Shown in pieces: positions 9,387 through 19,048 of a stretch of DNA of 64,000 nucleotides. Made by a program: the position numbers and the translations under genes. The number at the start of each line of letters is the position of its first letter. The first letter of the stretch is position 1. Under the pieces are notes generated by a model. That model was not told where the DNA came from and searched no databases. It was given only the letters and a program-made list of their open reading frames with translations. Location: contig NZ_CP102252.1 of the NCBI RefSeq assembly GCF_025145645.1, positions 186,001-250,000 of the forward strand, read 5' to 3'. Source of the DNA: Alistipes senegalensis JC50. Its GTDB lineage: Bacteria > Bacteroidota > Bacteroidia > Bacteroidales > Rikenellaceae.

Positions 9387-12300
9387 GCGGTTTTGGTCTC
9401 TTGGTTTTCTTTCAGGTTATGGGTTTTGAGGTATTCGGCGGGCGACATGTGGTACTGCTCGCGGAAACAGCGGCTGAAATAGCCCGGATCGGAGAAACCC
9501 ACCTTGTAGGCCACCTCCGACACGGAGAACTGCCCCGTGCGCAGCAAAAGTTTCGACTTGGTGATGCGGTACTCCTTGATGAGCTCGACGGGCGATTTTC
9601 CGGTGAGGCTCTTGAGCTTGTTGTACATCGTCGTGCGGCCCAGCCCGAGGTGCGAGGCCAGCTGGTCGATCGTGAGCTCCGAATTCTCGACGTTCTCGCC
9701 CAGCCATGCCATCACGTTCTTCATAAACTCCTCGTCGCGGTCCGTGACGACGACATCTTCGACGACCAGCTCCGCGATCTTGTTGCGCGCCGACTGCGAC
9801 GAGAACTTCTCGAAGAGCTTGCGCCGCTGGGTCAGCAGATTGTCGATGCGGGCCAGCAGCAGTTCGATGCTGAACGGCTTGGTGATGTAGCCGTCGGCGC
9901 CGAACTCCATAGCCTTCACCCGGTCGTCGGGCGAATGGCGGGCCGTGAGCATCACGATCGGGATGTGGCTCATCGTGAAGTCGTGGCGCACCTTGTCGAT
10001 CAGTTCGATGCCGTCCATGCGGGGCATCATCAGGTCGGTGACGACGATGTCGGGCATCTCGCTGCGGATCTTTTCGAGCGCCTCGACCCCGTCGTCGGCC
10101 TCGACGACATGGTAGGTGTCAATCAGACTGTTGTACATGAAGATGCGCAGTTCGCGGTTGTCCTCCACGAGCAGAATCTTCTGGGCATCCTTCGGCGGCT
10201 GCACGTCGTTGCGGCGCTGGCTGTCGGCGGGCGTGAAGTCGCTGACCATATAGTCGTTGCGGCGGTCGCCCGTCCCGGCTCCCGAGAAGTCGATCTGCTC
10301 CATGCCGAAATGGGCGTTGCCGAGGCAGAGCTTCACGGTGAAGGCGGAGCCCTCGCCCGGACGGCTCTCGACCGAGATTTCACCGTGGTGCAGGGCCACG
10401 ATGTCGCGGCACAGCGAAAGCCCGATGCCCGACCCCTTCATGTTGCTGTCCACGGCGCGCGAAGCCTGCGCGAAGCGTTCGAAGATCATCCCCTGCTTGT
10501 CTTTCGGGATACCGATGCCCGTGTCGCGGACCGTGAGCAGCACACACTCCTCCTCTTCGCGCAGCGAAAGTATCGCTTCGATCCGTCCGCCGTTGGGCGT
10601 GAATTTCAGAGCGTTGGACAACAGATTATAGACCACGCTCTCCATGCGCTCGATATCGACCCACACCAGCACGGAACGGCGCGAGACGGTGAACAGCAGT
10701 TCGATCCGGCGCTCGGCGGCCAGTTCGCGGAAATCGTCGATGGCATCCTCGACCAGCGGCACGAGGTCCACGCGCGAGATTTTCAGCTCCATCTTGTCCT
10801 TGACGATCTTGCGGAAATCGAGCAGTTGGTTGATGAGCGTCAGCATGCGCTTGGCGTTGCGGTGGGCCAGCGTGAGGCTGCTCTCGCCGCGGGGCGAAAG
10901 CTCGTCGTGTTTCCGTGCATCCTCGATGCCGCCCAGAATGAGCGTCAGCGGCGTGCGCAGTTCATGGGAGATGTTGGTGAAGAAGCGCAGCTTCAAGTCG
11001 GTCATGTTCTGCTCGACGCTCGCCTCGCGGCGGATGCGGATGACCGAACCGGCGATGCGGAATGCCACGGCGGCGACGGCCAACGCCAGCAGCACGTAGA
11101 GCGTCTTGGCCCACCAGGTGAGCCAAGGGGGGGGGAGCACCTCGACCCCGATCGTGATCCCCTCGCCGGCCGCATCGGCATTGCCGACGAAAGCCTTGAC
11201 GTGGAGCGTGTAACGGCCGATCGGGACGTTGGAATAGGTCGCCCGGTTTGTGTTTCCCGAGATATTCCAGTCCTGGTCGTAGCCCTCCAGCTTGTACATA
11301 TAGCCCACGATGTGCTGAATGGCGAAATTCAGCGAGGCGAACTCCATGCGGAAATTCGAGAAATTGTAGGGCAGAACGATGCGGTCGGCCTCGGTCACCG
11401 ACTCCGCAAGCGGCGAGCGGCGTCCCGCGGCGACGGGTTTGTTGCGCACGTCGAGCCCCGTGAAACGCAGCTCGTAGTCGATTTTCGCGGCGCGAACCTC
11501 GTCGGGATCGAAGCGGTAGAGGTGGCGGCCGCTGCCGAAGAGCACGTCGCCCTGCGGTGCGGTGAGCGCCGTGGCCTCGCTGAAAACCGCGTTGCGCATG
11601 TTGTCGTAGAGGTAGTAGTTCGAGAAAATCCCGCGCCGCGGATCGAAGCGCGACACGGCGTTGTGGGTCGAGACCCACAGGTCGCCCTGCCGGTCCTCGG
11701 TCAGGGCCATGCAGATGTTGCCGGCCAGGCCGGCCGTCTTGTCGTAACAGCGGAAGCGGGGCATCCCCTCGCCGTCATAGCCCGAAATCAGGTTCAGCCC
11801 GCCGCCGAAGGTCGCCAGCCAAATGCGCCCCTCCGAATCGCGGAGCATCTGGATGATGTCGTTGTTGCCCAGCGACTCCACATCGCCCGGAATCTTCTGC
11901 ACCAGCCGGAAGCGCATCAGCTTGGCGCTGGCTCCCGGATCGAAGACCAGCAGTCCATCGACCGTGGCGGCGAACATCCGGTCGGGACGGTCGTAAAGCA
12001 GCCACCGCACGCGCCCCGCCTCGTCCAGCGGATAGTGCGTCATCAGGTTGCCGGCGTGGACGAAGCAATGCCCGGCAGGGTCTTCCAACAGGTTGATGCC
12101 TCCGCCGTAGGTCGCCACCCAGATACGGCCCGCGCCGTCCTCCTCGACGCAGTAGACCTGATCGTCGCTGAGCGACCAGACATCCGTGTCGGAGTGGGTG
12201 AAATGCGTCACCTCGAAGCCGCCGTCCCCGGGCGTCATGCGGTAGAGCCCCTCGCCCTTGGTGCCGACCCAGATGTTGCCCGAGGAGTCCTCCTTCAGGG

Positions 12301-13762
12301 CGTAGATCATGCCCGTACCCCGGCGGCCCTGCGCAGGCAGCGTGTAGACGGGTTTGTTCGCGGCGTCGAAAGCGATCAGCTCGCCGTCGCGCGTGCCGAC
12401 CCACATCCGGCCCCGGCTGTCGGTCATCAGCGCGCGGATCTCGCCCGAAAGCGGATTCGGGGATTTCGAGTCGAGGGTGAAGACCTCGGCGGGCTGGCGC
12501 AGGATCACCGCCTTGCGCAGCCCGCGTTCGTGGTAAGTCGAGAGCCACAGCACGTCGTCGTGCACGTCGAAGCGTACGACGGCGTTGGTCATCTGGCAGT
12601 TGGGCTGCCGGGGATCGTTGTAGAAGGGTTCGACCTCGTCGCGCTCGCGGTCGTAGTAGCCGAATCCCCAGTTGTTCATCTTGATCCACAGCAGTCCGCC
12701 GCCCTCGGCGATCTTGGTCAGGGTGTCGATGTTGTAGGAAACGGTGTAGGGCTGCTGTTCGAAATGCTTGTAGTCGTCCGTCGCGGGGTTGTAGCGCGTG
12801 ATTCCCGTCTCGGCGGAGGTCACCCACACGATGCCGTGCGAGTCGGCGGCGAGATCGCGGATGCGGCGCGGACGGGCGCCTTTGGGATTCAGCCGCGCCA
12901 GCCGGTCGCCCGACACGCGGTAGAGCTCCCCCGAACGGCTGCCGGCATAGACCGTCCGGCGCACCGAATCGGCGACGATGGCCGTGAGCGGAGCGCCGCC
13001 GCCCGGCAGACGGGTGAGCGTGCCGTCCCTGCGCCCGGTGCGGACCACCTCGTCCGCCGTGGCGCAGTAGACGTATTCGGCATCGGCCGTGAAAGAGAAG
13101 GCCGGAGAGGCCGTTTCGCAAAGCGTGCGGGCCGTCCGCTCCCCCGCATCGACGCGGTTCAGCCGGCCGTCGGCAGCGGCGATCCACGCATCGCCCCCGT
13201 CATCGACATACATCGCCGTCACGTCGCCGCCCAGCGCCGGGGCGTCGAAAAAGGCGTCGATACGCACGGGCGAGGCGTCGTCGGCGTCGCTGAAACGCGC
13301 CACGCCCAACCCGGCGATGGCCACCCACGTATTGCCGCGGCCGTCGTGCAGGCAGTGCGTCATGCGGTAGTGCTGCGAATCGACGCCCCCGACGAGCGAC
13401 ACCACGTCCTCGAACTGCTCGGTATAACGGTTCAGGCGGTAGACGTGGAAATTATAGGTCGTGAACCAGAGATGTCCGTTCGAATCCTCGCTCACGGAGA
13501 TGAAGCGGTGGTGCGACAGAGGCGAGAAATCGCCCGGCGTGGTGCTGAAATTCTTGAATGTGTATCCGTCGAAGCGGCTGACGCCGTACCACGTGCAGAC
13601 CCACACGAAGCCGCGCGAATCGGTGTAGATGTCGGCGATACGGTCGTGCGTCATTCCGTCCAGCGTGGAATAGGTCTGGAAAAGGCATTGCGGAGGCGTC
13701 GCCCGGGCGAACGGGACGGCGGCGGTCAGCAAAAGGGTCAGCAATAGTCGTTTCATGGTCAT
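9383..13762 (-). CDS. Hybrid two-component system sensor histidine kinase/response regulator (HTCS)
   Basis: The 1459-residue protein combines a signal peptide (1-22), periplasmic Reg_prop-type propeller repeats (about 25-740, many 'D-S-x-G-x-x-W-V-T' motifs), a Y_Y_Y domain (about 780-870), one membrane segment (about 880-905), HisKA with the phosphorylated His in 'FFTNISHELRTPL' (about 930), HATPase_c with 'NLLSNALKFTP' and 'DTGIGIP', a receiver domain (about 1194-1310, Asp in 'VVTDLMMPRMDG'), and a C-terminal AraC-type HTH (about 1354-1455). HTCS proteins bind a specific oligosaccharide in the periplasm and activate the adjacent polysaccharide locus. It lies inside the operon, 48 bp after the CE12-CE8 gene, and overlaps the GH105 start. 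A 9-C run in the coding strand (11127-11135) lies just before the membrane segment and could cause slippage. Confidence 0.96.
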   Translation of the reverse strand: MTMKRLLLTLLLTAAVPFARATPPQCLFQTYSTLDGMTHDRIADIYTDSRGFVWVCTWYGVSRFDGYTFKNFSTTPGDFSPLSHHRFISVSEDSNGHLWFTTYNFHVYRLNRYTEQFEDVVSLVGGVDSQHYRMTHCLHDGRGNTWVAIAGLGVARFSDADDASPVRIDAFFDAPALGGDVTAMYVDDGGDAWIAAADGRLNRVDAGERTARTLCETASPAFSFTADAEYVYCATADEVVRTGRRDGTLTRLPGGGAPLTAIVADSVRRTVYAGSRSGELYRVSGDRLARLNPKGARPRRIRDLAADSHGIVWVTSAETGITRYNPATDDYKHFEQQPYTVSYNIDTLTKIAEGGGLLWIKMNNWGFGYYDRERDEVEPFYNDPRQPNCQMTNAVVRFDVHDDVLWLSTYHERGLRKAVILRQPAEVFTLDSKSPNPLSGEIRALMTDSRGRMWVGTRDGELIAFDAANKPVYTLPAQGRRGTGMIYALKEDSSGNIWVGTKGEGLYRMTPGDGGFEVTHFTHSDTDVWSLSDDQVYCVEEDGAGRIWVATYGGGINLLEDPAGHCFVHAGNLMTHYPLDEAGRVRWLLYDRPDRMFAATVDGLLVFDPGASAKLMRFRLVQKIPGDVESLGNNDIIQMLRDSEGRIWLATFGGGLNLISGYDGEGMPRFRCYDKTAGLAGNICMALTEDRQGDLWVSTHNAVSRFDPRRGIFSNYYLYDNMRNAVFSEATALTAPQGDVLFGSGRHLYRFDPDEVRAAKIDYELRFTGLDVRNKPVAAGRRSPLAESVTEADRIVLPYNFSNFRMEFASLNFAIQHIVGYMYKLEGYDQDWNISGNTNRATYSNVPIGRYTLHVKAFVGNADAAGEGITIGVEVLPPPWLTWWAKTLYVLLALAVAAVAFRIAGSVIRIRREASVEQNMTDLKLRFFTNISHELRTPLTLILGGIEDARKHDELSPRGESSLTLAHRNAKRMLTLINQLLDFRKIVKDKMELKISRVDLVPLVEDAIDDFRELAAERRIELLFTVSRRSVLVWVDIERMESVVYNLLSNALKFTPNGGRIEAILSLREEEECVLLTVRDTGIGIPKDKQGMIFERFAQASRAVDSNMKGSGIGLSLCRDIVALHHGEISVESRPGEGSAFTVKLCLGNAHFGMEQIDFSGAGTGDRRNDYMVSDFTPADSQRRNDVQPPKDAQKILLVEDNRELRIFMYNSLIDTYHVVEADDGVEALEKIRSEMPDIVVTDLMMPRMDGIELIDKVRHDFTMSHIPIVMLTARHSPDDRVKAMEFGADGYITKPFSIELLLARIDNLLTQRRKLFEKFSSQSARNKIAELVVEDVVVTDRDEEFMKNVMAWLGENVENSELTIDQLASHLGLGRTTMYNKLKSLTGKSPVELIKEYRITKSKLLLRTGQFSVSEVAYKVGFSDPGYFSRCFREQYHMSPAEYLKTHNLKENQETKTA

Positions 13763-13810
13763 TCAGCGAATCCGGTCTTTCACAATATACGAAAAAAATC
13801 GGATTCCAAA

Positions 13811-15433
13811 CTATTTTTCAAAGGCTGCAAGCACCTGCCGGGCCTCTTTTTCGGTGAGCTGCCGCGACCATCCGACGCGGCTGCGGGGTGCGGCGCCGGG
13901 ACCCTCGGAAGCATATTCGGCATAAAAGACCGTTTTCCGCGCATGCGGTTTCGACCAGTCGTGCCACCCTTCGGGCAGGATATGCGCACCCATTTCGCAG
14001 CCGATGAAGACCGTCTGCGCATGATCGCGCCACGGACGCCCCAGCCAGCAGCGCGTGACGCCCCCGGCGGCGGTCAGGCGGCACCCCTCGAAGATCAGCC
14101 CGCAAGCCTGTCCCCGGCAGGTCGAGGCCGCCGTGATGTAGGAATCGGCTTTCGAACGGATTTCGCAGCGGCGGAACAACGCCGCAGCCGAGCCGAAGAT
14201 GAAATCGGTCGTCCCCTCGACGTAGCAGTCGTCGAAACGGATGCGGGCATTCTCCGCAACGCTCTCCCCGTCGCGGTTACCGACGCCGTAGAGGTAGAGC
14301 GTGTCCTGATTGCCCAGGAAACGGCAGCCGATGAAGTGCAGACCGGTGCCGAGGCACTGCACGGCGACCGCCTGCCCCACTCTTCCGGCAGTGTTTTCGA
14401 ACGCAATGTTCCGCACCGTCCAGCCGTCGCCGCCGAAATAGACGGTCGAGGAGCCCGAAGTGCCCAGCGGCCGCCCGGTGGGTCCGGTCTTCGCGGCGTA
14501 ATCGTCCCATGTGAGTTTCACCTCGCCTCGGCCCTCCAGCATGACATTGCGCTTGGTGGCGGGGACGACGATCTTCTCGCGGTAAGTGCCTTCGCAGACC
14601 AGAATGCGGGTCGTGTCGCGGCAAAAGTCGGGAACGGCGGCCACGGCCTCCGCCAGCGAGAGAAAATCCCCCGAGCCGTCCTGCGCCACCACGAAATCGG
14701 AGGGTTTCAGCCGACGGCCCAGTTCGGGAATCAGTTCCGGAAGCTGTGCGGCGATCATCCGCGCCACGGCGCGGGCGCCGCGGGCGTTGAAATGGGTGTC
14801 GTCCTGCCGCCCGTCGGGCCAGCGGGGATTGGTTCCCGGCGCAACCCACATATAGCAGGCTTTCGACGCTTCGTCCCCGAGCTGCGACACCCATTCGCGG
14901 GTCAGCCGCTCGGCGTCGATCAGAACTGCATCGGCTTCGGCGGCCACACGCCGCACGACGGCGGCATAGGGCGCATGGGTGTCGTCCGGCACGCCGTCGG
15001 TGAAGCGGCGGCGCACGACGGGCGCCAGCAGAACCGGCACGGCTCCCCTCGCGCGCGTCTCGTCCGCATAGCGGCGCAGGTTCGCGGCATACTGTTCCGG
15101 AGAGGCGTAGCGAGTCGAATCGGCCTGTTTCTGGTCGTTGTGCCCGAACTGGATGAAAACGTAGTCGCCCGGCCGCAATTCGTCGCAAACGCGCTGCCAC
15201 CGCCCCTCATCGCGGAACGACTTGGTGGAACGGCCGTTGACCGCATGGTTGCGGATCGTGACCGAGCCGTCGAACAAGGGCTGGAACAACTGTCCCCACC
15301 CCCGCTCGGGATTCTGTTTCGAGAGCTCCTTCGTGGCGCAGGTCGAATCGCCGATCAGGTGGATGCGCAGGTTCCCTCCGCAGGCGGCAAACGCAAGCAA
15401 CAGACAGATCGTCAGCAGAAAAGCACGTTTCAT
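13811..15433 (-). CDS. CE12-CE8 fusion: rhamnogalacturonan/pectin acetylesterase plus pectin methylesterase
   Basis: A signal peptide (1-20) precedes two esterase domains. Residues about 22-240 form an SGNH/CE12 unit: GDS with Ser30, an Asn-bearing GHND (97-100), and 'DDTHFN' with Asp and His near 211-214. Residues about 245-540 form a CE8 beta-helix: 'QDGSGDF' at its start, 'GNQDTLY' (Asp377), 'GTTDFIFG' (Asp410, the expected nucleophile) and 'LGRPW' (Arg466). Removal of acetyl and methyl groups would prepare pectin for the PL1 lyase and GH28 hydrolase encoded just upstream. The gene starts 24 bp after the PL1 gene. Both catalytic sets look complete, so both activities are predicted. Confidence 0.93.
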   Translation of the reverse strand: MKRAFLLTICLLLAFAACGGNLRIHLIGDSTCATKELSKQNPERGWGQLFQPLFDGSVTIRNHAVNGRSTKSFRDEGRWQRVCDELRPGDYVFIQFGHNDQKQADSTRYASPEQYAANLRRYADETRARGAVPVLLAPVVRRRFTDGVPDDTHAPYAAVVRRVAAEADAVLIDAERLTREWVSQLGDEASKACYMWVAPGTNPRWPDGRQDDTHFNARGARAVARMIAAQLPELIPELGRRLKPSDFVVAQDGSGDFLSLAEAVAAVPDFCRDTTRILVCEGTYREKIVVPATKRNVMLEGRGEVKLTWDDYAAKTGPTGRPLGTSGSSTVYFGGDGWTVRNIAFENTAGRVGQAVAVQCLGTGLHFIGCRFLGNQDTLYLYGVGNRDGESVAENARIRFDDCYVEGTTDFIFGSAAALFRRCEIRSKADSYITAASTCRGQACGLIFEGCRLTAAGGVTRCWLGRPWRDHAQTVFIGCEMGAHILPEGWHDWSKPHARKTVFYAEYASEGPGAAPRSRVGWSRQLTEKEARQVLAAFEK

Positions 15434-15457
15434 CTCAGGTTGCGATTCAGGCGGTTT

Positions 15458-17314
15458 CTATTCCAAGGCGGTATAGCTGCCGCCGACGGTCTGCGCGGCG
15501 GAAATCTCCCGGACGAGGAAATGGAAATAGACCTCGATATTGGGATAGATGCCCTGCGGATCGAGCGTCTTGGCGTCGGCGTCGGAGGCGTCGTTCGGGT
15601 CGAGCCCCAGCAGCGTTTCGTAATAGTCGGGGATGCCGTCGCCATCGCTGTCGGTCGCAGCGCGCCGCTTCTCCTCGTCGGTGGCCGTGAGTTCGGGCCA
15701 GCCGCTGACCGCCGACTGCGAGTCGATAATGCCGCCCGTCGAACCGTTGCCGCCGTCGGGGAAGGTGGCCGTGCCGCTGCGGGCATCGGTCTCGGCGCGC
15801 TTGTCCACGGCATCGCGGCTGAGCGAAGCTCCGGCATATTTCAGCACGACATCGAAAGCATCGGCGGCGCTGTGGGTCGTGGTGTGGCAGACCTGCGTAT
15901 CGTCGAACCTGACCGGAAGCAGATTCGCCTGCCGCATGGTCGAAGCATTGCCCACGCCGCTTCCGTCATGCAGATAGATTCCGTCCCAATTGTCGGCATT
16001 GATGGCCGAAGCATACGCCCCCGCGTGATAGTTGCCCAGAACGTAGAGCCGGGGATAATCGTACTGCGTATCCGTGGTGGCATAAAGCGAGTTGGCATCG
16101 AGGAAATAGTTGCGCTGCTTCGAAGCCGGGCCGGGCTTGTAATAGTTGTTCACGATATTGAACCAACCGCCCTCGCCGCCATAGGTCGAATTATCGTTCC
16201 AGTTGTAAATCACGTTGTTGCGGTAATCCACATTTCCGCGGTGAGTCGAAAGATAGCTGTCGTAAATCTCGGGATGGTCGATGCGGGCGTTGCGGCTCTT
16301 GTTGTGAGCCAGCAGGTTATGATGGAACGAGGCATTTTTGCCGCCCCAGATGCCGCCATAGCCGTGGCTGCCCTTGGGATGCCCCGAATTGTTGAGACTC
16401 TCGGAAAGCAGGCACCACTGCATCGTGAAATTACGGTTGGCGTAGAACGACGCGCATTCGTCCATCGACCACGACATCGAACAATGGTCGAGGATGATAT
16501 TCTCGTGGTAACGCCCCCAGATACAGTCCTCCTGCGGTTTGGCGGCATCCTTGGTCGTATCGCCCAAACGGAAACGGACATAGCGGATAATCACGTTGTC
16601 GGCATCGACGCGCACGGTGTAGTCGCGCAGGCAGACGCCGTCGCCCGGGGCGGTCTGGCCGGCGATGGTCAGGTCTCCGTTTTGAATGCGCAGATCGCTC
16701 AGCAATTCGATCGTTCCCGCCACGTCGAAGACGACGATGCGTTTGCCCGAAGCCTCGACGGCCTCGCGCAGCGACCCGGCGCCCGAATCATTGAGATTGG
16801 TGACGTGCCAGACCTTGCCGCCGCGGCCGCCCGTCGTGTACATGCCGCCGCCCTCGGCGCCCGGGAAGGCGCGGAGTACCCCGTCGTTCTCGTTGGCCAG
16901 GGGAAGCCCCAGCTCCGTATCCGGATCGACGGGCGAACCGCCGTCCGAAAAGACGACCTCGTCGCAGAAGGCGGAATCCTGCCATTCGGCCGAACCGAGC
17001 GGCGCCACGGCGCGCACCCGGAAACGGTAGGTCACCCCCTGCTCCAGTTCGAAGCGCTGGGAGGTGAGGCTCGTCGTGGCCGATTTGACAGGCGCGGCGG
17101 CATCGCCGGCATAGAGTTCGAAAGCGAAGCGCACGGCTTCGACCTGTGCGGAGATCGACCAGCGCACGATGGCCGTCCGGCCGGAGACCGAATACGTAAC
17201 ATCGGGAACGGGCAGGGTTTTCCGTTCGGGGTCCGCCTCGGCGGAATCGCCGCCGCATCCGGCAGCAAACGCCAGAAAAGCGGGCAGCATATATAAAAAC
17301 AGATTGCGTATCAT
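15458..17314 (-). CDS. PL1-family pectate lyase lipoprotein with N-terminal Fn3 domain
   Basis: Translation from the ATG at 17314 (618 residues) begins with a lipoprotein signal (FAAGC, Cys20). The open frame runs further upstream into the GH28 gene, but that part is not credible. An Fn3-like domain (about 35-125) is followed by a right-handed beta-helix of the PL1 type: 'FPGAEGGGMYTTGGRGG' (about 150-166), 'NDSGAGSLREAV', and 'DHCSMSWSMDE' (276-286). The end carries 'DSDGDGIPDYYE', a Ca-binding thrombospondin type-3-like loop. The lyase would cleave de-esterified polygalacturonan by beta-elimination, feeding unsaturated ends to GH105. It lies 8 bp after the GH28 gene. Confidence 0.92.
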   Translation of the reverse strand: MIRNLFLYMLPAFLAFAAGCGGDSAEADPERKTLPVPDVTYSVSGRTAIVRWSISAQVEAVRFAFELYAGDAAAPVKSATTSLTSQRFELEQGVTYRFRVRAVAPLGSAEWQDSAFCDEVVFSDGGSPVDPDTELGLPLANENDGVLRAFPGAEGGGMYTTGGRGGKVWHVTNLNDSGAGSLREAVEASGKRIVVFDVAGTIELLSDLRIQNGDLTIAGQTAPGDGVCLRDYTVRVDADNVIIRYVRFRLGDTTKDAAKPQEDCIWGRYHENIILDHCSMSWSMDECASFYANRNFTMQWCLLSESLNNSGHPKGSHGYGGIWGGKNASFHHNLLAHNKSRNARIDHPEIYDSYLSTHRGNVDYRNNVIYNWNDNSTYGGEGGWFNIVNNYYKPGPASKQRNYFLDANSLYATTDTQYDYPRLYVLGNYHAGAYASAINADNWDGIYLHDGSGVGNASTMRQANLLPVRFDDTQVCHTTTHSAADAFDVVLKYAGASLSRDAVDKRAETDARSGTATFPDGGNGSTGGIIDSQSAVSGWPELTATDEEKRRAATDSDGDGIPDYYETLLGLDPNDASDADAKTLDPQGIYPNIEVYFHFLVREISAAQTVGGSYTALE

Positions 17315-17322
17315 GGGATCAG

Positions 17323-19002
17323 CTATTTGATAACGACATAACGGGCCGCGCTTCCGGAAAGGTCCGCATTTTCCCCGGTGATCTGTGCCGAGGCGACGGC
17401 GATGCCGCGGTTGCGGCTGCCCGTCACGACCAGGGCACGCTCCATACCCTCGGAGGTCACGAAACCTTCGGCACGGAGGTTCTTGACGTTGTTGAGCATC
17501 AGCGCAGGCCCCCGCTCGGGGATGATCTGCACGTTGCGCAGCACAACGTCCGAAGATTCGTTGATCCGGGCCCCGGTTTCGGCATAAATAAAGGTATTCT
17601 CGACGGTCACGTGCTCGACGTTCATCTCCGGCAGGCCGTTGAAATACATCGCGCGGCGGGCTCCGCGGCACCGGACATCGCGGATACGGATGTTGCGGAA
17701 CGCAGGCGTGGTCTCGTCAACAGCCTTGGGCGCCAGGTCGGTGGGCTCGGCCTCCGGCCCCTCGGCAAGCGCCTCGGAGGCCGATTTGCCGCCGTAGAAA
17801 AGGTCGAACAGCAGCGGTTCCTGCAAGATGTCGTTCATGGAAATATCCTCGATCCAGATGCGCTCCACCACCCCGCCGCGGCCGCGCGTGGACTTGAAGC
17901 GCAGCCCCACGTCGGTACCCGAAAAGACGCAGTTCGAAACCCGGACGTTGCGCACGCCGCCCGACATCTCGCTGCCGACGACGAAGCCGCCGTGGCCGTG
18001 AAAGACGATGCAGTTATCGACGAGGATGTTCTCGCACGGAATGCCCCGGTCGCGGCCCGCCTTGTCCTTGCCGCTCTTGATGCAGATGCCGTCGTCGCCC
18101 ACGTCGAAGCGCGAACCGGTCAGCACGACGTTGCGGCACGACTCGATGTCGATGCCGTCGCTGTTCTGCGCGTAGTCGGGACAGCGGACCGTAATATCGT
18201 TGACGATCAGATTGGTGCACATCGCCGGATGGATGTTCCAGCAGGGGGAGTTCTGGAAAGTGACGCCCTCCAGCAGGACGTTTTCGCAGTTGTGGATGGC
18301 AACCAGGACCGGACGCAGGAAATCGCGCATGCGTTCGAAATCGGCGCGCGTCGCGGCCCACGTCGAGACGTTCTGGTCGGCTCCCGAGGTGGCCCCGAAG
18401 CGGTAACTTTCCGAGGGATACCACGTCTTTCCGTCGTCGGAAAGCACGCCGCCGCTCTGCACCAGCTCCTTCCACTGACGGGGATTGAGTTTGTCCCTCT
18501 TCACGGCACGCCACGCATCGCCGTTCCCGTCGATCACGCCGCAGCCCGTGACGGCTACGTTCCGGACGCCGCGGGCCGACAGCGGCGACTGGCAGCGCAG
18601 GGTGTTGAGCCCCTCGAAAGTGGTCTCGACCAGCGGATAGAGCGACTTGTCGTCGCTGAAAACGATCACGGCATTCTGCCCGACATGGAGTTCGATATTG
18701 TCTTTCAACACGATGGGCCCCGTGAGCCAGACGCCCTCGGGGACATCCACACGACCGCCTCCGAGGGCCGCAAGGGCGTCGATGGCATCAGCGAAGGCCG
18801 CCGTATTGAGCGCATGGCCGTCGCCCACGCCGCCGAAGTCGGCGATGCTGACCGTACGGTCGGGAATCGCAGGCCGCGGAACATGCGGCATTTCGAACGG
18901 CCGGTCGCCGAAGGAGGAATCCGGCTGCGGGGTGCGGGCCCGGCAATCCGCAGCCGTAGCCAGGATCGCCGCCGCACAGATCGTCACAAATTTCAGGTTC
19001 AT
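17323..19002 (-). CDS. GH28 polygalacturonase
   Basis: The 559-residue secreted protein has a signal peptide (about 1-22) and a pectin-hydrolase beta-helix starting 'VSIADFGGVGDGHALNTAAF'. The four GH28 signatures are present: NSDG (280-283, Asp282), GDD (302-304), HGHGG (335-339, His337) and RFK (368-370). The family hydrolyses alpha-1,4-galacturonan by inversion, either endo or exo. The long body and the 'LSARGVRNVAVTGCGVIDGNGDAW' region resemble exo-acting Bacteroides enzymes, but the mode is uncertain. It is the first gene of the operon GH28-PL1-CE12/CE8-HTCS-GH105; its promoter carries the motif shared with susC. Confidence 0.95.
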   Translation of the reverse strand: MNLKFVTICAAAILATAADCRARTPQPDSSFGDRPFEMPHVPRPAIPDRTVSIADFGGVGDGHALNTAAFADAIDALAALGGGRVDVPEGVWLTGPIVLKDNIELHVGQNAVIVFSDDKSLYPLVETTFEGLNTLRCQSPLSARGVRNVAVTGCGVIDGNGDAWRAVKRDKLNPRQWKELVQSGGVLSDDGKTWYPSESYRFGATSGADQNVSTWAATRADFERMRDFLRPVLVAIHNCENVLLEGVTFQNSPCWNIHPAMCTNLIVNDITVRCPDYAQNSDGIDIESCRNVVLTGSRFDVGDDGICIKSGKDKAGRDRGIPCENILVDNCIVFHGHGGFVVGSEMSGGVRNVRVSNCVFSGTDVGLRFKSTRGRGGVVERIWIEDISMNDILQEPLLFDLFYGGKSASEALAEGPEAEPTDLAPKAVDETTPAFRNIRIRDVRCRGARRAMYFNGLPEMNVEHVTVENTFIYAETGARINESSDVVLRNVQIIPERGPALMLNNVKNLRAEGFVTSEGMERALVVTGSRNRGIAVASAQITGENADLSGSAARYVVIK

Positions 19003-19048
19003 AAAAAAGGCAGTTTTATCGTATACTTAAAATTTCCGGAATTTCAGG

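Noticed and set aside
1166..17296. Very long plus-strand open frames opposite the pectin locus (for example 1166-4417, 4719-7676, 9401-13747, 13943-17296)
   Set aside because: They are antisense to genes with clear domains, have low-complexity translations, and reflect the high G+C third codon position.
15458..17671. Upstream extension of the PL1 gene to 17671
   Set aside because: The lipoprotein signal begins at the ATG at 17314, and the extension lies within GH28.
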